The notes: generated from the letters alone by a model not told the origin. Shown: positions 1 to 7,804, numbered from the stretch's first letter. The stretch: 21,500 bases of DNA from RGIG8767 sp964531805 (GCA_964531805.1 CAZHGE010000051.1:1-21500), one strand, 5' to 3'. A program made the numbers and translations.

Positions 1-17
1 TAATTTATACTTGATTG

Positions 18-43
18 AAATCGAAAGGGTTGCATTTCGATTT
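18..43. repeat. Inverted repeat upstream of ybaK-like gene
   Basis: AAATCGAAA (18-26) and TTTCGATTT (35-43) form a perfect 9-bp inverted repeat around an 8-nt loop, and the flanks (TGATTG and CAATTCA) extend it imperfectly. No T-run follows, so it is not a clear terminator. It could be an operator or the end of an upstream transcript. Confidence 0.4.
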
Positions 44-91
44 ACAATTCAGGGTGAGTGATATGATATGCAGCACTTTCTTTTTCATCTG

Positions 92-120
92 TTTACGAAA
101 CTATTTTTTAAGGATATAAT
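92..120 (+). promoter_or_regulatory. Probable sigma-A promoter of the YbaK-like gene
   Basis: A consensus -10 TATAAT (115-120) stands 17 nt after a weaker -35, TTTACG (92-97). The ribosome site AAAGGAGG (133-140) follows, 8 nt before the ATG at 149. Position and spacing fit a dedicated promoter. Confidence 0.6.
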
Positions 121-148
121 GTTTTGAGATATAAAGGAGGAAATTTTC

Positions 149-619
149 ATGTCCATAGAAAGAGTTAGAAATTATTTTGAAGAAATGGGAATGGGTGATA
201 AAGTTCATGAATTCGAACAAACCACTGCTACTGTTGAGGAAGCTGCCATTGCTTTAGGATGTGCACCAGAGTTAATCGCAAAGACCATGTCATTTATTCA
301 GGATGAGAAGCCTGTGATTATAGTAACCGCTGGTGATGCTAAAATTGATAACAAAAAATACAAAGCACATTTCCAGCAGAAAGCAAAGATGATTCCCCGC
401 GAACAGGTTGAAGAACTGATCGGACATGCGCCAGGTGGTGTCTGTCCGTTTGCCATTGATCCAACTATTCCAGTTTATTTAGATGTATCATTGCAGCGTT
501 TTGAGACCGTATATCCGGCAGCAGGCAACAGCCAAAGCGCCGTAGAACTTTCCATTGAGGAATTAGTGCAGACCTCACGGTCTTTGGGGTGGATTGATGT
601 GTGTGCTTTAAGGGAATAA
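149..619 (+). CDS. YbaK/EbsC-type aminoacyl-tRNA deacylase homologue
   Basis: This is a 156-residue protein of the YbaK / ProX / INS-domain superfamily, whose characterised members hydrolyse mischarged aminoacyl-tRNAs in the cytoplasm. The sequence shows the expected pattern: an N-terminal helix region, 'TVEEAAIALG', 'IAKTMSF' carrying the Lys usually conserved in this fold, a central 'IIVTAGDAKIDNKKYK', and the glycine-rich 'GHAPGGVCPFAI' loop around residues 93-104. Length matches the family's stand-alone forms. The start is fixed by AAAGGAGG 8 nt upstream. It has its own promoter and terminator, so it is probably monocistronic. The family is clear, but the tRNA substrate cannot be read from sequence. 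Confidence 0.9.
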   Translation: MSIERVRNYFEEMGMGDKVHEFEQTTATVEEAAIALGCAPELIAKTMSFIQDEKPVIIVTAGDAKIDNKKYKAHFQQKAKMIPREQVEELIGHAPGGVCPFAIDPTIPVYLDVSLQRFETVYPAAGNSQSAVELSIEELVQTSRSLGWIDVCALRE

Positions 620-685
620 TCTATCATAAGCAGAAATTCCATACCAAACGATGTCACGCTTAGCAAGCCATCTTATTGGACACAA

Positions 686-726
686 AAGCCGTCCATTCAT
701 TTTTAAGTGGACGGCTTGTTTTTTTA
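686..726 (+). terminator. Intrinsic terminator after YbaK-like gene
   Basis: AAGCCGTCC (686-694) pairs perfectly with GGACGGCTT (709-717), and the stem extends through ATTCA/TAAGT-like bases. GTTTTTTTT follows directly. It ends the YbaK-like transcript before the repeat array. Confidence 0.9.
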
Positions 727-776
727 TTGTAAAGTATGTTTATTATCTATAAATTGGAATTTATATAATTGCTTGG

Positions 777-1110
777 TTTAGTTCTATAAATGAATAGTTC
801 TCCAGTTACCCACTAATAAAAGTACTTTTACAATTTAGTCAGAGTTTTTTACCTGTCTACCCGACTATTTTAGTTTTTTATTTGTTTAGTCGGGATATTT
901 TATTTCTTTTATCCCACTAAATTGCTTTATCAATTGTTTAGTCGGATTAAATATGCCTTTTCTCCCGACTAATCCGTTCATTTTCATTTTATAATTTAGT
1001 TGGATTATAATTACTTTTTCTCCCGACTAAATCATTTATCTCTTTATATTAGCCGGTCTGACATTTTTCCTGACCCGACTAATATAAAAACTTCTTTGAT
1101 TTGGTCGGAC
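777..1110. repeat. Tandem array of diverged palindromic ~52-bp repeats
   Basis: Six units each start with TTTAGTCGG-like and end with CCCGACTAA-like sequence, so every unit can fold as a hairpin. Units lie at 777-817, 834-868, 885-921, 937-975, 995-1031 and 1046-1085. A seventh left arm, TTTGGTCGG (1100-1108), lacks a good partner. The C of the right-arm ACTAA falls at 813, 865, 917, 969, 1027 and 1079, giving steps of 52, 52, 52, 58 and 52. Connectors and loops are T/A-rich and diverged. No unit is followed by a T-run, so these are not ordinary terminators. The array fills the convergent gap between the YbaK-like gene and the Ig-like gene. No open reading frame explains it, and its function is unknown. 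Confidence 0.85.
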
Positions 1111-1164
1111 AAACGCCTTGCCAACTTCAAGATTTACCAGATTATTATCCCCTAATTTGATATA

Positions 1165-2316
1165 CTACATAATATCAAACTCTGCCGCTAGGTAGTACTT
1201 CGTATAATCTCCTGGTTCACGTATATCAAGAATATCCTTGATAATACGATACTTGCCTTCTGGAAGTTCTCCATAAAAATAACTCCAGTTAACCTCCCAT
1301 ACGGATGTGGTCTGATCCTGTACAGGGTAGGCAATATCATGATAACCAGCATTATCAATAATCAAAGGCAGGCTGTACCACTCTTCATCCTGCTGAATTT
1401 GAATATCATACCAATCCCCATATTGTAGTTCTTTGCCATACTTATTACGGATTTCCACATCACCTTCTGTAGAACTATATTTTTTCATATACATGGTAAC
1501 ACCGTCCAATGTGTTCACCTCTTCTGTGAAAGGCTCCTGCCCGCTAAGATCAATTTGGGGAGTCTGTGGGTTCTCGCCTGTAACTACTGTATAATACGCA
1601 TTCCCATAAAATCCTCGTTCCTCCATTTTACTATCATCCCACATGGCACGAATTGCATAAATGCGATTTTGTTTTAGAGGAACATACATATCTCCTCCAA
1701 GAACTTTTTCTTCCAAAGCTTCTGCTTCCGCATTACCCATGGCCCAGATTCCATATTCTTCTATTTCTATGCGGTCAGGCATCACAGAATACCCAAAGGT
1801 ATAGATTACATCTTCCATTCCATTATAGTCAGGAATATTTAAGCGATTTGCCAATTCAGCGGCTTCAACAGGATGCAGGCCACAGGCTGAAATTCCTGTC
1901 ATCCCATCCTCCGTCTGATAGGACCACTCGTAAGTTCCCGGCTGTACTGCAAATTCACTATATAGACTGGATAAAGGATCCGTCAGATAAAGTGCCGGTG
2001 GTTCTGTCAGATTTTTTGGCTCCTGCAATGCTTCTATCTGTAGTTCTGTCAGACTGCCCATGTCATTTGTTACATCAGGGATATCATTTTCTATCTCTGA
2101 AATATCACTTGTCTCTACACCATTCTGTTCGCCGCTATACTCTGTCTTCGTTGTTCCAGTCCCATATCCACCGTTGACCGGATTAGTCATGAAGCAAACC
2201 ACCAAAATCACACACAGTAAAACCATTCCCACTACCAGCCAGGCAACAGGTCTGCGGAAATTTAAAATATTTTTCACACGTTGTATTAAATTTGTTTTAT
2301 CATTACCCAATCTCAT
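1165..2316 (-). CDS. Membrane-anchored Ig-like domain protein, BlaR1-tail-like
   Basis: A 383-residue protein with a short basic N-terminus ('RVKNILNFRRP'), one membrane segment ('VAWLVVGMVLLCVILVVCFM') and a large outside domain. This start resembles the last membrane helix of M56/BlaR1-type peptidases ('...RIKNIL...TNP'), but the metallopeptidase part is absent. The C-terminal third ('GVTMYMKKYS', 'YGDWYDIQ', 'YGELPEGKYRIIKDI', 'YYLAAEFDI') matches the Ig-like domain often found at the end of such proteins. I chose the ATG at 2316, which overlaps the stop of the upstream 2H gene as ATGA and has GGGAG just before it; a GTG at 2328 is the longer alternative. It is probably translationally coupled. 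It may be a BlaR1-derived remnant or a stand-alone sensor. Substrate or ligand is unknown. Confidence 0.75.
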   Translation of the reverse strand: MRLGNDKTNLIQRVKNILNFRRPVAWLVVGMVLLCVILVVCFMTNPVNGGYGTGTTKTEYSGEQNGVETSDISEIENDIPDVTNDMGSLTELQIEALQEPKNLTEPPALYLTDPLSSLYSEFAVQPGTYEWSYQTEDGMTGISACGLHPVEAAELANRLNIPDYNGMEDVIYTFGYSVMPDRIEIEEYGIWAMGNAEAEALEEKVLGGDMYVPLKQNRIYAIRAMWDDSKMEERGFYGNAYYTVVTGENPQTPQIDLSGQEPFTEEVNTLDGVTMYMKKYSSTEGDVEIRNKYGKELQYGDWYDIQIQQDEEWYSLPLIIDNAGYHDIAYPVQDQTTSVWEVNWSYFYGELPEGKYRIIKDILDIREPGDYTKYYLAAEFDIM

Positions 2317-2837
2317 TTTAACTCCCACGTCACAATATCTTCATATGGATTCGTTTTTGCAAGTCCAATCCTTACCACATCACCGGAAAACATGCCAAAG
2401 GATTCCTGAAGTACTATGAATGCCGTCCGCATCTCTTCTTGTGACAGTTTCTTAGCAATGGTGGTATGGGGAAGCCATGAAAAAGGTTTGTAGCATTTGC
2501 GGATAATCGTATCTTCTACACCTTTTACTGTATCATAAACGGAAACCGATAATTCATGAAGATACACATTTAGCACCGGTGAAATATAAATTACATTTGG
2601 AAAGAACGCTCCCACGGCTGCCCACTGCACACGTCCTTTCTGCTGCTGGTTCATACAGATATTCAACCTATCAACCACCAGTTTTTCATTCCGTGTTTCA
2701 AAAGCAGAAATCGTAATATGCGGCGGCACCTTTCCATCCAGCATATAAGTATTACCAGTACGTTTGGCAACAGTATTTATGTATTGCCGGATATGTGCAT
2801 CTGTTTTTTCATCAAAATATAGTGATACAAGATACAT
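2313..2837 (-). CDS. 2H phosphoesterase / 2'-5' RNA ligase-like protein
   Basis: A 174-residue cytoplasmic protein with the two HxTx motifs that define the 2H superfamily: HITI at residues 40-43 and HTTI at 124-127, spaced as in LigT/CPDase-like proteins. Members cleave or form 2'-5' or cyclic phosphodiester bonds in RNA or nucleotides. The true substrate here is unknown, and 'RNA ligase' is a family label only. The ATG at 2837 is preferred because AGGAAAG precedes it; an upstream TTG at 2858 lacks support. Its stop overlaps the next gene's start (ATGA at 2316-2313), so the two are coupled. It lies 75 nt after the M20 peptidase gene and may share its transcript. Confidence 0.8.
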   Translation of the reverse strand: MYLVSLYFDEKTDAHIRQYINTVAKRTGNTYMLDGKVPPHITISAFETRNEKLVVDRLNICMNQQQKGRVQWAAVGAFFPNVIYISPVLNVYLHELSVSVYDTVKGVEDTIIRKCYKPFSWLPHTTIAKKLSQEEMRTAFIVLQESFGMFSGDVVRIGLAKTNPYEDIVTWELK

Positions 2838-2912
2838 TTCCACTTTCCTTTCACGCAAAAGTAACCTATGCTTTCAAGTCAATCCCACATAGTCTCAGTA
2901 TGTCTCCATTGC

Positions 2913-4355
2913 TTACAGTACTCTAAGCAGCCGCACATAGAATTCCACCGTCTTAAGCAGTGTTTCAATTGGAATACGTTCATTATTGCCATGAATCATG
3001 CCGCGCTCTTCTTTTGACAAACGCATTGCAGAAAAACGATACACCCTGTCCGTAATCCGGCAGTAATGTCTGGAATCGCTGCATGCCATCATGAGGTATG
3101 GAGATACTATCACTCCGTTCCATGTAGCTTCGATTACCTCCTTCAACCGATTCCATTCTTCGCAAGAAGTATCAGAATATATGGATGGATTCATACCATT
3201 TACTACCTCTACCTTTATCTTATCATTATCAATTATCTTCTTAAGGTATTCGATGGCAGATTCAATTGTATCATTGCCCAAAAGACGCATGTTAAGCCCA
3301 AAAGAAGCCTTTGGCGGCAGTACATTATATGCCTTGCTGCCTTCCATTCTAGTGACTGCTGTCGTGGTACGAAGCATCGCATTCATCTCACCACCAGTCT
3401 TTTTGCAAAGCAGATCCAACACCGGTTTAAATAGCCATAAATTTGCAAAAACAATTCGTAATACAAAAGTGGAATGTCTGCCCAAGGTATCAAACATTTC
3501 CGCAACCGGCTTTATTAGCTGGCTCTTAAATGGTTTCTTTTCAATCTGGCAAACTGCTTCACTTAGCTTTCCTAAAATTGTGTGCACAGGCGGTGTAGAC
3601 GCATGACCGCCCTCTGAATCTAAAGTAAAGTTTAAATTAACACTTCCTTTTTCTCCGATACCCACAAGGGCACAGGATTCCTTTACTCCCGGAAAAACAT
3701 TATCTACAACCGCTCCACCTTCATCTAATACAAGAGCCGGCTTTATACCCTTTTTTTCAAGATACGTTACAATATCCGCACAGGTATCTCCATCAATCTC
3801 TTCTTCCCCTGAAAAGGAAAGATATAAATCCTGCTTAGGCTGATAACCTTCACCTAATAACATTTCCAAGGCTTCCACTACACCGCAAAGAGTACCCTTT
3901 GTATCCAGCGTACCTCGTCCCCAGATACAGCCATCTTCAATTACACCATCAAAAGCAGGTTTGCTCCAGCCTTCTTCTTCCACCGGAACCACATCATAAT
4001 GTGCCATACAAACAGATGGCTTATCCGATGATTCTCCTTTTAAGTAATATAAAAGGCCGGTCTTTCCTACTTTTTCAAAAGTACAATATTTATGAATATT
4101 AGGGAATCGTTCTTTTAGTAATGCTTCAAACTTGGCAAACTCCCGACGATCAACCTTACTTTCGTCACGGTCGGATATTGTTTTACAACGAATCATATCC
4201 ACCATATCTGCCACTATTTTTTCTTCATTGAGCGTTACTGGCTCTGCCTTAACCATTTCCTGCTTTTTCGGAACAAACAACAGCGCACGAATTACGATAA
4301 AAAGAATCAGTACAACAAGCAATCCAAACAAAACACCTGCAATCATCCAGCCCAT
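2913..4355 (-). CDS. Membrane-anchored M20-family metallopeptidase
   Basis: A 480-residue di-zinc peptidase of the M20/ArgE/DapE/CPS1 clan, which hydrolyses peptide or acyl-amino-acid bonds. An N-terminal membrane helix (about residues 4-27, 'IAGVLFGLLVVLILFIVI') tethers it. Visible metal and catalytic residues are MAHYDVVP (H119, D121), WGRGTLDTKG (D151), FSGEEEIDG (E184/E185), LDEGG (D211) and a C-terminal His in SDSRHYC. 'GHASTPP' is the usual dimerisation-domain motif. The ATG at 4355 is preferred to an upstream in-frame start because AGGATGG precedes it. It begins 1 nt after the stop of the upstream membrane-protein gene, so they form an operon. The partners suggest use of an imported or membrane-delivered peptide or amino-acid conjugate; that is inference. 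Confidence 0.88.
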   Translation of the reverse strand: MGWMIAGVLFGLLVVLILFIVIRALLFVPKKQEMVKAEPVTLNEEKIVADMVDMIRCKTISDRDESKVDRREFAKFEALLKERFPNIHKYCTFEKVGKTGLLYYLKGESSDKPSVCMAHYDVVPVEEEGWSKPAFDGVIEDGCIWGRGTLDTKGTLCGVVEALEMLLGEGYQPKQDLYLSFSGEEEIDGDTCADIVTYLEKKGIKPALVLDEGGAVVDNVFPGVKESCALVGIGEKGSVNLNFTLDSEGGHASTPPVHTILGKLSEAVCQIEKKPFKSQLIKPVAEMFDTLGRHSTFVLRIVFANLWLFKPVLDLLCKKTGGEMNAMLRTTTAVTRMEGSKAYNVLPPKASFGLNMRLLGNDTIESAIEYLKKIIDNDKIKVEVVNGMNPSIYSDTSCEEWNRLKEVIEATWNGVIVSPYLMMACSDSRHYCRITDRVYRFSAMRLSKEERGMIHGNNERIPIETLLKTVEFYVRLLRVL

Positions 4356-4356
4356 A

Positions 4357-5010
4357 TTATACCCATCCTTTTTTATACAGAATTCTTGCAGATCCAAGTG
4401 CAATCAACACACCAACCGGCACTAACACTCCTACACTTCCGGCAAGGGAAGGTACTGCAAGGAATAACGCAATCATAAAAATAAGCGGAGCCACAGAAAG
4501 TTTCCAATTTTTACTAATATAGACCACACCTAGTCCGCCAAATAATGCGGGTAAAATATTATCAAATGCCGGTACTAATACTGGTGAATCCAAAATCGGT
4601 GCAATTACAGTCAAAGCACATACTCCAACCACAAGTACAAGTGTTGTTACGATGGAACAAGTAGCAATGGCAATGGTAGAAACCACTTCACCCTCTTCTG
4701 ACCCCGGTTTTACTTCTGCATGTTCCATGGCATTTAATGCACTTGGCGCTTTTAAACTGGTCAGATTACCTGTTACAAAAGCAAGATATGTTCCGCCTGT
4801 TCCTAACATTGGTGTATAGGTAATGACTTCAATTACACCAACAGTCCAATAAATCGGAGCTACCCCTAAAAGACCTTTTAATACCGCTGTAATTTCCGGC
4901 CACGCATCATAATAAACACAAATAGCGGCAGGTACCAGAGTAACTACAACAACAGCGGTCCATACCCAAATTTTTCCATATAAATCTGTTTTTTTCATAT
5001 AATCATTCAT
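4357..5010 (-). CDS. Multi-pass membrane protein next to M20 peptidase
   Basis: A 217-residue protein with about five or six membrane segments, for example 'VWTAVVVVTLVPAAICVY', 'VVSTIAIATCSIVTTLVLVVGVCALTVIA' and 'VGVLVPVGVLIALG'. A central glycine-rich stretch, 'TYTPMLGTGGTYLAFVTGN', looks like a transport or ligand region. I do not recognise a characterised family. It is adjacent to the DUF5058-like gene upstream and touches the M20 gene downstream, so the pair of membrane proteins is probably a two-subunit permease for the peptidase's substrate. I chose the ATG at 5010 after AGGCGGTG; a GTG at 5016 is possible. Confidence 0.75.
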   Translation of the reverse strand: MNDYMKKTDLYGKIWVWTAVVVVTLVPAAICVYYDAWPEITAVLKGLLGVAPIYWTVGVIEVITYTPMLGTGGTYLAFVTGNLTSLKAPSALNAMEHAEVKPGSEEGEVVSTIAIATCSIVTTLVLVVGVCALTVIAPILDSPVLVPAFDNILPALFGGLGVVYISKNWKLSVAPLIFMIALFLAVPSLAGSVGVLVPVGVLIALGSARILYKKGWV

Positions 5011-5025
5011 ATGCACACCGCCTTT

Positions 5026-5751
5026 CTAGTTAAATAATGGTGCAATCAGCACCGCAAAAATCATAGCGCCTACCATGCTGATGGCAAGAGAATAAGTCTC
5101 CAGCCATTTCATTTTAAATACCTTGATAAACAACCCACACACTAACATAAGAGCCGCGGACACCAATAAAACAAAAATTGGAATCCACCCTTCGATACCG
5201 CTTCTGACATCAGCAAATACCATACCTAGAAAAGCTGAAATCATGCCAAGGAACATGGAAGTCATAAACAGATCTCCCCATTTATCATCCTTGTTTTTCA
5301 TCTTAATCACACCACCCTGAATTTTTTTCATCAGGATTGGCGGTAAAATAATGCTTGGTAAAATACCTAATGTCATTACCCAAGCGATGGCAGAAAATAC
5401 CGTCGGATCCGTAATCGTTTCTGCAAGTGAAATCCCAAGCGCATTAGCTGTGGAAGTTGCCGCCGGTAATTCATAGGTCAACGCTCCAATAACACTCATA
5501 CGAATCCATGGAAGCGGAATTCCTAAAAACTTGGACAAGGTTATAATTCCAATTAAAATCGATACCGCCGGTGCAATCGTAAATACACTGGTGGATACAA
5601 TAATCTTTCTTAATTTCTGACTGCTCATCCCCAGTTCTTTTCCCCTGCGGTAAGCACGAACTAAAAAGAAAACAGACTGTGCCAAAACAAACACGATAAC
5701 ACAGACCGCCAGCACATATAAAAATGTACTATTTACATGAAAATCTTTCAT
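5026..5751 (-). CDS. DUF5058-type multi-pass membrane protein
   Basis: A 241-residue integral membrane protein with about six helices. The first is 'FLYVLAVCVIVFVLAQSVFFLV', followed by the basic loop 'RAYRRGKELGMSSQKLRKI', then 'TIAPAVSILIGIITLS' and 'SVIGALTYELPAATSTANALG'. Overall it resembles proteins labelled DUF5058 that occur beside M20 peptidases. The start has GGAGG 9 nt upstream. It is the first gene of a minus-strand operon with the second membrane protein and the M20 peptidase. A transporter role is inferred from context, and no substrate can be named. Confidence 0.7.
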   Translation of the reverse strand: MKDFHVNSTFLYVLAVCVIVFVLAQSVFFLVRAYRRGKELGMSSQKLRKIIVSTSVFTIAPAVSILIGIITLSKFLGIPLPWIRMSVIGALTYELPAATSTANALGISLAETITDPTVFSAIAWVMTLGILPSIILPPILMKKIQGGVIKMKNKDDKWGDLFMTSMFLGMISAFLGMVFADVRSGIEGWIPIFVLLVSAALMLVCGLFIKVFKMKWLETYSLAISMVGAMIFAVLIAPLFN

Positions 5752-5872
5752 CCTTTTTTCCTCCGATTTTGTTCTATTACTTATACTTTACCATTCATCC
5801 AATCATCGGTAAATGACAAAATATAATCATTTAAATCAAAATGATGGCTTGATTTTCAAATCGGCAAGTAAA

Positions 5873-5914
5873 GACAAAAAAAGAAAACTGCCAGTAAAAC
5901 AACCGACAGTCTTC
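5873..5914 (-). terminator. Intrinsic terminator of the fur-family gene
   Basis: Read on the minus strand, GAAGACTGTC pairs with GGCAGTTTTC around a 12-nt loop (plus-strand arms 5883-5892 and 5905-5914). A T-rich tail follows at 5882-5873. It lies about 10 nt after the stop codon at 5925. Confidence 0.75.
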
Positions 5915-5924
5915 CTTTTTTGAA

Positions 5925-6416
5925 TTATGACGAACAACTTTTTAGGAGTATACTTTTTATTTTGTTATTATTTTTTGCATTTAAATATCCACAGGATTCC
6001 ATGCCCCGCTCTATGATTCTTTGCAAAGCCGCTTTGTCCAATTCCACCACTTGTTCATCTGCCAAACGAACTACACACTCATCTGCTGTAGTATCTTCCT
6101 GTGGTGTACAAACACGATACATATTCTCCCTGCGGATGGCACCTACCTCTTCTAACACATTGATCATACGATAAATAGTTGCCAATCCAATCTCCGGCAT
6201 TTTCTTAGAAGCAATATAGTAAATCTCCTTACAGCAGCTGCACTCTCTTTCAATAATGATATCAATCAACGTCTGACGCTGCTTGGTAATGCGGCATCCA
6301 TTCTGACGGAGTTTATCGTATATTTCTTCTTTCTGCATCGTGCGGCGGAGATAATCCGAATTATCATTATATGCACATGTAGAACAATCTCTATTACAAT
6401 CGTATTTTTGTTTCAT
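5925..6416 (-). CDS. Atypical Fur-family transcriptional regulator
   Basis: A 163-residue DNA-binding protein. The winged-helix part is clear: 'NGCRITKQRQTLIDII', then 'KEIYYIASKKMPEIGLATIYRMINVLEEVGAIRR' (about residues 64-95), which is the Fur recognition-helix region. The usual Fur dimerisation and metal domain with its His-rich HHDH motif and CxxC pairs is not visible. Instead there is a Cys-rich N-terminus (CNRDCSTC), a CSCC just before the recognition region, and a C-terminal 'VVELDKAALQRIIERGMESCGY'. The start is supported by GAGGAG upstream. A promoter palindrome shared with flavodoxin suggests autoregulation and control of flavodoxin. Iron or redox sensing is plausible but not shown. 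Confidence 0.85.
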   Translation of the reverse strand: MKQKYDCNRDCSTCAYNDNSDYLRRTMQKEEIYDKLRQNGCRITKQRQTLIDIIIERECSCCKEIYYIASKKMPEIGLATIYRMINVLEEVGAIRRENMYRVCTPQEDTTADECVVRLADEQVVELDKAALQRIIERGMESCGYLNAKNNNKIKSILLKSCSS

Positions 6417-6436
6417 GCGTGTCTCCTCTAACCACT

Positions 6437-6468
6437 GTTAGTTTTTGCTAACTATTGATAGTCTATCA
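6437..6468 (-). promoter_or_regulatory. Putative operator upstream of fur-family gene
   Basis: The plus strand carries the 16-mer GTTAGTTTTTGCTAAC (6437-6452), an inverted GTTAG/CTAAC pair. A second palindrome, TGATAGTCTATCA (6456-6468), sits on the far side from the gene, probably in the promoter core. The same two elements recur upstream of flavodoxin. Binding by the adjacent Fur-like protein is inference. Confidence 0.55.
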
Positions 6469-6551
6469 TAACGCACTCGTAATTTGCAAGTATTTCATTT
6501 TTATTACATACTAAAAAGGCATTGCATACTCCTCTTTACTAAAACTCCTAT

Positions 6552-7121
6552 TTATGCGCAGACTGTCATCTGCGTAAGATTTCTTCCTTCTTCAAATACC
6601 TGTAAGTAAACCCGGGTACATTTCTGTATCTTATCAAACAATTTTCTTGTCTCACACTCATTACAATAGACTTTCCATAATCCGCAGCATTTACAATCTC
6701 TGCCCTTATTCAGGATAAAGCCTTTTACATCATCCAATGGATAGCCTAGAAAAACACCAATTTCATGGGGAAAGCCGTTGCACTCACAAAGCCTTTTCTT
6801 CAAACAAACAAGATGACCTTCCAACTTAGCCGCCTGTGGATAACCATAGGATAAAAGCAGTTCTTTTACCCCTTCCTGTTTTAAATCCTTCTCTAAATGC
6901 GATTTGCGGTAGGTATAAATCAATGCATAGTCTTCCTTATAAAGCATCAATTCCATGTATACGCCGCGTTCATTTAATGTCTCATTCAATCTAACCAATT
7001 CCCTGTCTATTTCTTCCTTGGAAAAAAAGCGGCAGCTGAATAATCCTGCGCTTTTCATTCCCGCAAGTGTAGGTGCACAATGTTCAATGAGATACTTTTC
7101 TAATGTATTTCCCTTTATCAT
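6552..7121 (-). CDS. DUF3793 family protein
   Basis: A 189-residue cytoplasmic protein of the clostridial DUF3793 family, of unknown biochemical function. Recognisable features are 'IEHCAPTLAGMKSAGLFSC', the central 'HEIGVFLGYPLDDVKGFI' (about residues 119-136) and the Cys-rich 'CKCCGLWKVYCNECE' (about 143-157), which could bind metal or a cofactor. It starts 2 nt after the flavodoxin stop, with AGGT as ribosome site inside the flavodoxin end, so the two are co-transcribed. This pairing with flavodoxin, near a Fur-type regulator, suggests a role in iron-limited electron transfer or iron handling; that is inference. Confidence 0.85.
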   Translation of the reverse strand: MIKGNTLEKYLIEHCAPTLAGMKSAGLFSCRFFSKEEIDRELVRLNETLNERGVYMELMLYKEDYALIYTYRKSHLEKDLKQEGVKELLLSYGYPQAAKLEGHLVCLKKRLCECNGFPHEIGVFLGYPLDDVKGFILNKGRDCKCCGLWKVYCNECETRKLFDKIQKCTRVYLQVFEEGRNLTQMTVCA

Positions 7122-7123
7122 GT

Positions 7124-7555
7124 TTACATACCTGCAAGCTGTCTTCCCAAATTTTCACAATCAGAAAGACCATCTTCATCCGGCATTTCATGACACATCA
7201 ATCCTTCTCCGTTTACAATGTTTGCACCTGCATCACTCATTCTGTCAACCCAGTCACGCATCCACTGGCCATCTCCCCAACCATAGGAACCGAATAGCGC
7301 AATCGTTTTTCCGGCAACAAAACCTTCCAACTCACTAACAAAAGGTTCCATTTCCATTTCTTCTAACACTTCGGCTCCCATGGCAGGACATCCCAAAGCA
7401 AATCCTTTGACATTTTTCAAATCTTGTACAGAAGTTTCACTGACAAATTGTACCGCCGCTTCTTTTCCAGCTGCTGTAACACCTTTTCCAATTGCTTCTG
7501 CCATTGCCTGTGTATTTCCTGACTGTGACCAATAAACTACATATACTTTATCCAT
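7124..7555 (-). CDS. Flavodoxin, short-chain
   Basis: A 143-residue FMN-binding electron carrier that replaces ferredoxin when iron is scarce. The N-terminal phosphate-binding loop is intact ('VYWSQSGNTQAMAEAI', residues 6-21). The later FMN loops are 'LGCPAMGAEVLEE' and 'ALFGSYGWGDGQWMRDW', the last holding the usual aromatic stacking Tyr/Trp. Length is that of short-chain flavodoxins. GGAGG lies 7 nt before the ATG. It is the first gene of a two-gene operon with DUF3793. A GTTAG/CTAAC palindrome in the leader is shared with the fur-family gene and probably gives iron or redox control. Confidence 0.93.
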   Translation of the reverse strand: MDKVYVVYWSQSGNTQAMAEAIGKGVTAAGKEAAVQFVSETSVQDLKNVKGFALGCPAMGAEVLEEMEMEPFVSELEGFVAGKTIALFGSYGWGDGQWMRDWVDRMSDAGANIVNGEGLMCHEMPDEDGLSDCENLGRQLAGM

Positions 7556-7625
7556 AATATTTCCTCCATAAATTTGATATGTATTGATCGATACATTCTA
7601 TTTAGATTCGACCTTTAAATTTTTG

Positions 7626-7661
7626 GTTAGTTTTAACTAACTTTCATTCATGATAGTATCA
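7626..7661 (-). promoter_or_regulatory. Putative operator upstream of flavodoxin
   Basis: GTTAGTTTTAACTAAC (7626-7641) is an inverted repeat with 7-bp arms. TGATAGTATCA (7651-7661) is a second palindrome further upstream of the gene. Both match elements upstream of the fur-family gene at 6437-6468, differing mainly in the gap (9 nt here, 3 nt there). A shared regulator is the simplest reading. Confidence 0.55.
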
Positions 7662-7753
7662 TATGCTCTACTTTGATTCAATATGGATAACAGAGAGATT
7701 TTCTCATTAAGTTAGTAAATTTATACAATTCAACGCTTTATCACAGAAAAGAG

Positions 7754-7782
7754 TTGACAAATTTATATTGCTGTACTATATT
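7754..7782 (+). promoter_or_regulatory. Promoter of the FMN-riboswitch operon
   Basis: A perfect -35 TTGACA (7754-7759), a 17-nt spacer and -10 TATATT (7777-7782) precede the riboswitch aptamer by about 20 nt. It drives the riboswitch, ribU and the PNPOx-like gene. Confidence 0.85.
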
Positions 7783-7804
7783 GAGTCTCAAGTAAAAACG
7801 AAAA

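Noticed and set aside
777..1110. CRISPR array
   Set aside because: The repeated parts are diverged and palindromic, intervals are AT-rich with no unique constant-length spacers, and no cas gene is present.
777..1110. Series of intrinsic terminators
   Set aside because: No unit is followed by a T-run on either strand.
1653..4425. Plus-strand frames opposite the M20, 2H and Ig-like genes
   Set aside because: They lie antisense to well-supported genes, have no ribosome sites, and have low-complexity composition.
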